Assembly (NCBI RefSeq): GCF_020711255.1
Contig: NZ_JAJFAW010000038.1
Span: forward strand, 1 to 34,448
Origin: Hymenobacter plasmatis
GTDB lineage: Bacteria; Bacteroidota; Bacteroidia; Cytophagales; Hymenobacteraceae
DNA length: 34,448 nt
Direction of reading: 5' to 3'
A program made the translations under genes and the position numbers. Under the pieces are notes generated by a model. It did no database searches. It saw only the letters and a program-made list of their open reading frames with translations, and was not told where the DNA came from. This document shows, piece by piece, positions 30,983 to 34,448 of this stretch; position 1 is the stretch's first letter, and every line of letters begins with the position of its first letter.

Positions 30983-31912
30983 ATGAAAAAGGCTTTACTA
31001 CTTGCCCTGGCTGGATTGCTCGCCGCTGTTGCTCCCGCGCTGGCGTATCCGCCCGCCCCGGCCAATGTTAACTTCTCGTCGGAGCGCGGGGTGCCGTTTG
31101 GCCTAGTGCTGGATGGCCGCCCCATTACCCGGGGCATGGCACGGCAGGTGCACGTAGAGCAGTTGGGGCCCGGCCTGCACTGGGCCGACTTTACCGTGCC
31201 CACGGCTTATGGCGGCGCAGTGCGCTTCCGCAGCCGCGTGTGGCTGGAGCCCGGCCTCGAAACCACCTTTGTGCTGATTACGCGCCCCGGGCGTCCGCTC
31301 GATTTGCGCCAGGTGACTGCCGTGCCGTTGTATGGCCCAGGCCGTGGCTACTACAACGACGGCCGCAATGGCGGCCGCTACAACAGCCCCGCGCCGTATG
31401 GCCAGGGCGGCAGCTACCCGAATAACGGCTACCCCAACAATAGCTATCCAAACAACGGCGGCAACCAGAACAATGGTGGTAACCCCAATAATGGCAGCTA
31501 CCCTAATAACGGCAACAACCAAAACAACGGGTACGGCAATACCCCCGGCGGCTACGACAACTCGCCCAACCCCAACGGCGGGGGCTCCTACCCGAATTCA
31601 GCCGCGAATAACTACCGCACCATGGCCCCGCAAGAAGTGGACGCGCTGGTGCAGGCCGTGCAGCAGCGCCCTTTCGAAGCCAGCAAGCTGAGCATGGCCA
31701 AGGAAGCCCTGGCCCAGAGCAGCATCCAGACCGATGACCTGAAGCGCCTCTTGCGCAGCATTCAGTTCGAATCGGCCAGAGTTGAGCTGGCCAAATTCGC
31801 TTATTCCCACGTAGTCGACCCGCAAAACTTCTCCCGCGTGTACGATGCCTTTGACTTCGATGCCAGCGTGCGCGAGGTGCAGCAAGCCGTGGGTGCGGCG
31901 CCCCAGCGCTAA
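30983..31912 (+). CDS. Secreted DUF4476-domain protein with Asn/Pro/Gly-rich linker
   Basis: The 309-residue product has a signal peptide (MKKALLLALAGLLAAVAPAL, cut near ALA-Y), an N-terminal beta-rich section (about 25-112), an Asn/Gly/Pro/Tyr-rich low-complexity linker (about 115-205; NNGG and YPNN units), and a C-terminal DUF4476 domain (about 212-302: MAPQEVDALVQAVQQRPFEA then DDLKRLLRSIQFESARVELA and YDAFDFDASVREV). DUF4476 is a small helical domain of exported Bacteroidota proteins with no known activity. It sits between two strong terminators, so it is its own transcription unit. Confidence 0.85.
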   Translation: MKKALLLALAGLLAAVAPALAYPPAPANVNFSSERGVPFGLVLDGRPITRGMARQVHVEQLGPGLHWADFTVPTAYGGAVRFRSRVWLEPGLETTFVLITRPGRPLDLRQVTAVPLYGPGRGYYNDGRNGGRYNSPAPYGQGGSYPNNGYPNNSYPNNGGNQNNGGNPNNGSYPNNGNNQNNGYGNTPGGYDNSPNPNGGGSYPNSAANNYRTMAPQEVDALVQAVQQRPFEASKLSMAKEALAQSSIQTDDLKRLLRSIQFESARVELAKFAYSHVVDPQNFSRVYDAFDFDASVREVQQAVGAAPQR

Positions 31913-31928
31913 ACACTGGCCACGTATA

Positions 31929-31973
31929 AAAACAAAAAGGCCGCTGTGATAGTCACAGCGGCCTTTTTGTTTT
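31929..31973. terminator. Bidirectional terminator between convergent genes
   Basis: A 21-bp perfect stem (AAAACAAAAAGGCCGCTGTGA and its complement) with a 3-nt loop, A-tract on one side and T-tract on the other, 16 nt after the DUF4476 stop and 17 nt from the DUF4293 stop. Confidence 0.92.
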
Positions 31974-31990
31974 GGCAATAAGAGGTTGGG

Positions 31991-32464
31991 CTAGCGCAGG
32001 CGGTCGGCGCTGCGCACCAGCTGCTCGTCGCGGCGGATGAAGCGGTTGGCCAGTAGGTTGAGCAGCAAGGCCAGGGTGGGCAGGTAGAACCCGGCCAGGA
32101 ATTGCCCCTGCAGCTTCATGTTGAGCAGCTGCTCGCCCTTGTTGGAAAAGTAGAAGGACGCGCCAAGCGTACCGGTAATGAGCAGCAAGTTGATGGAGCC
32201 GAGCAGCAACTGCTTGCCGCGGCTGCGAAATTGAAAAATTTCGTAAAAAGCCACCGCAGCCGACGCGGCTGCCAGCACTCCAATTACCCAAACGGGCCCA
32301 ATGGTGCCCGGTAATTGCAGGCCTTTGGCATCAAAGCCAAACGCGGTGAGAGTGAGTTCCTGGTGGGTGAGGCCGTCGACCTTGTGCCAGAGCGGCAGGG
32401 CTAACACGCTGAGCATGGCCAAGGCCAGCAACAGTAAAAACACGCTTTGGATTCTTTGTATCAT
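31991..32464 (-). CDS. DUF4293 four-helix membrane protein
   Basis: The 157-residue protein begins MIQRIQSVFLLLLALAMLSV, the typical opening of the Bacteroidota family DUF4293, and has four membrane segments (about 6-25, 57-74, 84-106, 124-139) and a charged C-terminus (RRDEQLVRSADRLR). It is an inner-membrane protein of unknown function. Its gene is divergent from the thiolase gene and convergent with the DUF4476 gene. The start follows directly from the family pattern. Confidence 0.9.
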   Translation of the reverse strand: MIQRIQSVFLLLLALAMLSVLALPLWHKVDGLTHQELTLTAFGFDAKGLQLPGTIGPVWVIGVLAAASAAVAFYEIFQFRSRGKQLLLGSINLLLITGTLGASFYFSNKGEQLLNMKLQGQFLAGFYLPTLALLLNLLANRFIRRDEQLVRSADRLR

Positions 32465-32507
32465 CTTTGCTGTTGGTAAAAAATGCCCCGGGCTTCTGCC
32501 GGGGCCA

Positions 32508-32515
32508 CAAATTTA
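32508..32515 (-). promoter_or_regulatory. TAnnTTTG -7 element of the DUF4293 gene
   Basis: The minus strand reads TAAATTTG, an exact match to the Bacteroidota -7 consensus, 44 nt upstream of the ATG. No clear TTG is seen at -33. A GC hairpin (32485-32505, GCCCCGG/CCGGGGC) lies between it and the start codon in the leader. Confidence 0.4.
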
Positions 32516-32552
32516 ATCCCATCCGGCGCTTGCGCCGCTATTGATACTCCGA

Positions 32553-33755
32553 ATGCCAACTGCTTATGTCGTGGACGCGGTGCGTACCCCGATTGGAAAA
32601 TTTGGCGGCGCGCTCAGCAGCGTCCGCCCCGATGATTTGGCCGCGCACGTACTCCGCGAGCTCCTGCGCCGCAATCCCTCCCTTGATAAAAGTGCTGTAG
32701 AAGACGTCATTATTGGCGCCGCCAACCAGGCCGGGGAAGACAACCGCAACGTGGCCCGCATGGCCGCGCTGCTGGCCGGCCTGCCCATCACGGTGCCCGG
32801 CAACACCGTGAACCGCTTGTGTGCCTCGGGCCTGCAAAGCATCATGGACGCCGCCCGAGCCATCAAAGCCGGTGAGGGCGACGTGTACCTGGCCGGCGGC
32901 ACCGAAAGCATGACCCGCGCGCCGTTTGTGATGGCCAAGTCGGAATCGGCCTTCGGCCGCGAACTGACGGCCCACGACACCACCCTGGGCTGGCGCTTCG
33001 TGAACCCGCGCCTGAGCAAGCTGCACTACCCCTTCTCGATGGGCCAGACGGCTGAGAATGTGGCCAAGCAGTTCGGCATCACCCGCGAAGAGCAGGACGC
33101 TTTTGCCTTCGAAAGCCAGCGCAAATACGCCCGGGCGCTGGAGAAAGGCCGCTTCCGCAAGGAAATCGTGCCGGTGTTTATTCCGCAGCCCAAGGGCGAC
33201 ACGGCCTTGTTTGACACCGACGAGCAGCCCCGCTTTTCTTCGCTCGAGAAACTGGCCACGCTTAAGCCCGCGTTTCAGCCCGATGGCGGCACCGTCACGG
33301 CCGGCAACTCGGCGGGCATCAACGACGGCGCAGCCGCCGTGTTGCTGGTGAACGAGGACGCCCTGGCGCGCTACAACCTCAAGCCCATTGCGCGGGTGGT
33401 GGCTTCGGCCGTGGCCGGCGTCGACCCGTCGGTGATGGGCCTGGGCCCCATTCCAGCTACCCGCAAGGTGCTGGAACGCGCCGGCCTCACCCTGGCCGAC
33501 ATCGACCTGATTGAGCTGAACGAAGCCTTCGCCGCCCAGAGCATTGCTTGCATCCGCGAGCTGGGCCTGGACCCGGCCAAGGTGAACGTGAACGGCGGCT
33601 CGATTGCCATCGGCCACCCGCTGGGCAGCTCGGGCGCGCGCATCACGGCTACGCTGCTGCACGAGATGCAGCGCCGCGAAGGCGTGCGTTACGGCCTGGC
33701 CACCATGTGCGTGGGCGTGGGCCAAGGCGCGGCCGTGATTTACGAGAAGCTGTAG
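32553..33755 (+). CDS. Acetyl-CoA C-acyltransferase / 3-oxoadipyl-CoA thiolase-like
   Basis: The 400-residue product has all thiolase catalytic signatures: NRLCASGLQS with nucleophile Cys90, IAIGHPLGSSGAR with His355, and MCVGVGQGAA with Cys386. The run DTTLGWRFVNPRL and NQAGEDNRNVARM are characteristic of the PcaF/PaaJ branch, which cleaves 3-oxoadipyl-CoA to succinyl-CoA and acetyl-CoA; general beta-oxidation thiolases of Bacteroidota share much of this, so the substrate is uncertain. No other beta-ketoadipate or phenylacetate genes are near. I start at the ATG at 32553 (MPTAYVVDAVRTP) where the family begins, not at the TTG 12 nt upstream. Cytoplasmic tetramer by family knowledge. Confidence 0.9.
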   Translation: MPTAYVVDAVRTPIGKFGGALSSVRPDDLAAHVLRELLRRNPSLDKSAVEDVIIGAANQAGEDNRNVARMAALLAGLPITVPGNTVNRLCASGLQSIMDAARAIKAGEGDVYLAGGTESMTRAPFVMAKSESAFGRELTAHDTTLGWRFVNPRLSKLHYPFSMGQTAENVAKQFGITREEQDAFAFESQRKYARALEKGRFRKEIVPVFIPQPKGDTALFDTDEQPRFSSLEKLATLKPAFQPDGGTVTAGNSAGINDGAAAVLLVNEDALARYNLKPIARVVASAVAGVDPSVMGLGPIPATRKVLERAGLTLADIDLIELNEAFAAQSIACIRELGLDPAKVNVNGGSIAIGHPLGSSGARITATLLHEMQRREGVRYGLATMCVGVGQGAAVIYEKL

Positions 33756-34142
33756 GGGCCTCTGGTGCCTTCATACGGTTGCCTCACCCTCTGGCCACTT
33801 CCCATTTAGAGAGGGTGTGCCAAACGACACTCCGACCGGTAGGAGTTAAGAATTAAAAGTAAAAAGCCCAATGCACTCCTGCATTGGGCTTTTTACTTGC
33901 TTCATTTCGATGATTTCGGCTGGCATCCCTCTCTTTTTGGCGAGGAAGCCGGGGGTAAGACGCTCGTATGAATTATACCGCCTCCGGTCGGATAGGAAGG
34001 CGGGCGGCCCGCTGGCACGCCGGGTGCCCGCGCAGTGGACAGTGAAAATAAATAAAGTTATGTTTAATATCCGGCTTAATGGCTGACCTTTACTCATGCC
34101 GTGCGGGTGCGAGGGTGTGTCTTATTTTTCAATAGCGCTTCA
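33756..34142. other. Gap without a supported gene
   Basis: Contains an 8-bp inverted repeat (CACCCTCT 33785-33792 / AGAGGGTG 33810-33817), an imperfect palindrome around ACCGGT (33829-33846), the strong terminator at 33857-33898, and an AT-rich promoter-like stretch (34045-34085; TATGTTTA at 34059-34066 is a near -7 match) ahead of the FG-GAP gene. Short frames on either strand here look non-coding. Confidence 0.5.
33857..33898. terminator. Intrinsic terminator downstream of the thiolase gene
   Basis: A 19-bp perfect stem (AAGTAAAAAGCCCAATGCA and its complement) with a CTCC loop. T-rich on the plus strand after the stem and A-rich before it, so it works in both directions. It lies about 100 nt past the thiolase stop codon. 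Confidence 0.88.
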
Positions 34143-34448
34143 ATGACGAAATTCTCCTCCTCTTTGGCCTGCCTACGCCAGGCGGCCGCTGCCCCCCTGG
34201 TGGGGCTGGCGCTGCTACTGGCCGCCGGTGCGGCCTCGGCCCAAACGCCCAGCTTTGCCACCCAGGCCGCCTTCGCCACCGGCACCGGCACCAAACCCAG
34301 CAGCGTGGCGGCGGCCGACGTGAACGGCGACGGCAAGCCCGACCTGCTCGTGGCCAACTCAAACAGCAACACCGTTGGGGTGCTGCTCAACACCGCGGCC
34401 ACGGGCGCGGCCACGCCCAGCTTCGCCGCCCAGGCCACCTTCGCCACC
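34143..34448 (+). CDS. FG-GAP/VCBS-repeat exported protein, 3' end outside the window
   Basis: The visible 102 codons encode a signal peptide (MTKFSSSLACLRQAAAAPLV then ALLLAAGAASAQT, cut near residue 34), then TPSFATQAAFATGTGTKPSS and the FG-GAP/VCBS calcium-loop motif VAAADVNGDGKPDLLVANSN, and the start of a second repeat (TPSFAAQATFAT). These repeats build beta-propellers in secreted Bacteroidota proteins, often with a C-terminal T9SS sorting domain, which would lie beyond the window. The frame is open to the last base. The ATG directly precedes the signal; AT-rich promoter-like DNA lies upstream. Confidence 0.85.
   Translation, partial: MTKFSSSLACLRQAAAAPLVGLALLLAAGAASAQTPSFATQAAFATGTGTKPSSVAAADVNGDGKPDLLVANSNSNTVGVLLNTAATGAATPSFAAQATFAT

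Noticed and set aside
33846..34097. Short frames on both strands after the thiolase gene
   Set aside because: They start or end within the terminator hairpin and have no signal, motif or promoter context.

Overview
The window looks like chromosomal DNA from a GC-rich member of the Bacteroidota, most likely a Hymenobacter-like Cytophagales bacterium. The evidence is: proteins ending in type IX secretion (T9SS) sorting domains (4686-9083, 23125-25104); a TonB receptor with an N-terminal carboxypeptidase-regulatory-like domain; a PorE-like TPR/propeller/OmpA lipoprotein; Bacteroidota families DUF4293 and DUF4476; a PID-CTERM-type small protein; a geranylgeranylglyceryl-phosphate synthase; and weak ribosome binding sites with occasional TAnnTTTG-type promoter elements. 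The genus is an inference. No rRNA, CRISPR array or intact transposase gene was found.

Layout. 1-1400: two minus-strand lipoproteins, the first ending early near the window edge. 1400-1992: AT-rich spacer with an orphan terminator and a palindrome just before umuD. 1993-4131: umuD-umuC translesion polymerase operon plus a small unknown gene. 4324-9883, minus strand: a PID-CTERM small protein behind an unusually long perfect inverted repeat, a 1465-residue T9SS propeller/Ig adhesin, and a tail-collar protein with a Tat-like signal. 10461-12474: a HEAGH protein, then a decayed patch with a RecE-type nuclease and two broken small genes. 12677-14674, minus: an RsbQ-like hydrolase directly upstream of a PAS histidine kinase. 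14891-17470, minus: a VbhA-like antitoxin, then a holin-X/acidic membrane protein/GGGP synthase operon. 17627-18766: a membrane-anchored J-domain/TPR protein. 19060-25104: a fasciclin protein, a TonB receptor frameshifted near its 3' end, a small membrane protein and an SBBP-repeat T9SS protein. 25350-25422: tRNA-Phe. 25593-28780: a two-gene Fe-S oxidoreductase behind a 30-bp perfect palindrome, then a conserved small protein. 28877-34448: the PorE-like lipoprotein, a DUF4476 protein, DUF4293, a thiolase, and the start of an FG-GAP repeat protein.

Functional themes. Cell-surface export dominates: at least two T9SS cargo proteins lie in the same window as a PorE-like envelope protein that could belong to the machinery. 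DNA damage tolerance is represented by umuDC. Energy metabolism is represented by the Fe-S pair and the thiolase. The best candidate for an under-described system is the pairing of an RsbQ-type alpha/beta hydrolase with a PAS histidine kinase, which recalls the RsbQ-RsbP energy-stress module with the phosphatase replaced by a kinase. Second candidates are the holin-X/GGGP-synthase operon and the tail-collar/adhesin pair.

Intergenic DNA is rich in REPIN-like inverted repeats (18793-18972, 25146-25259, 26990-27096, 28071-28165), two of which share a core and flank the second Fe-S gene.
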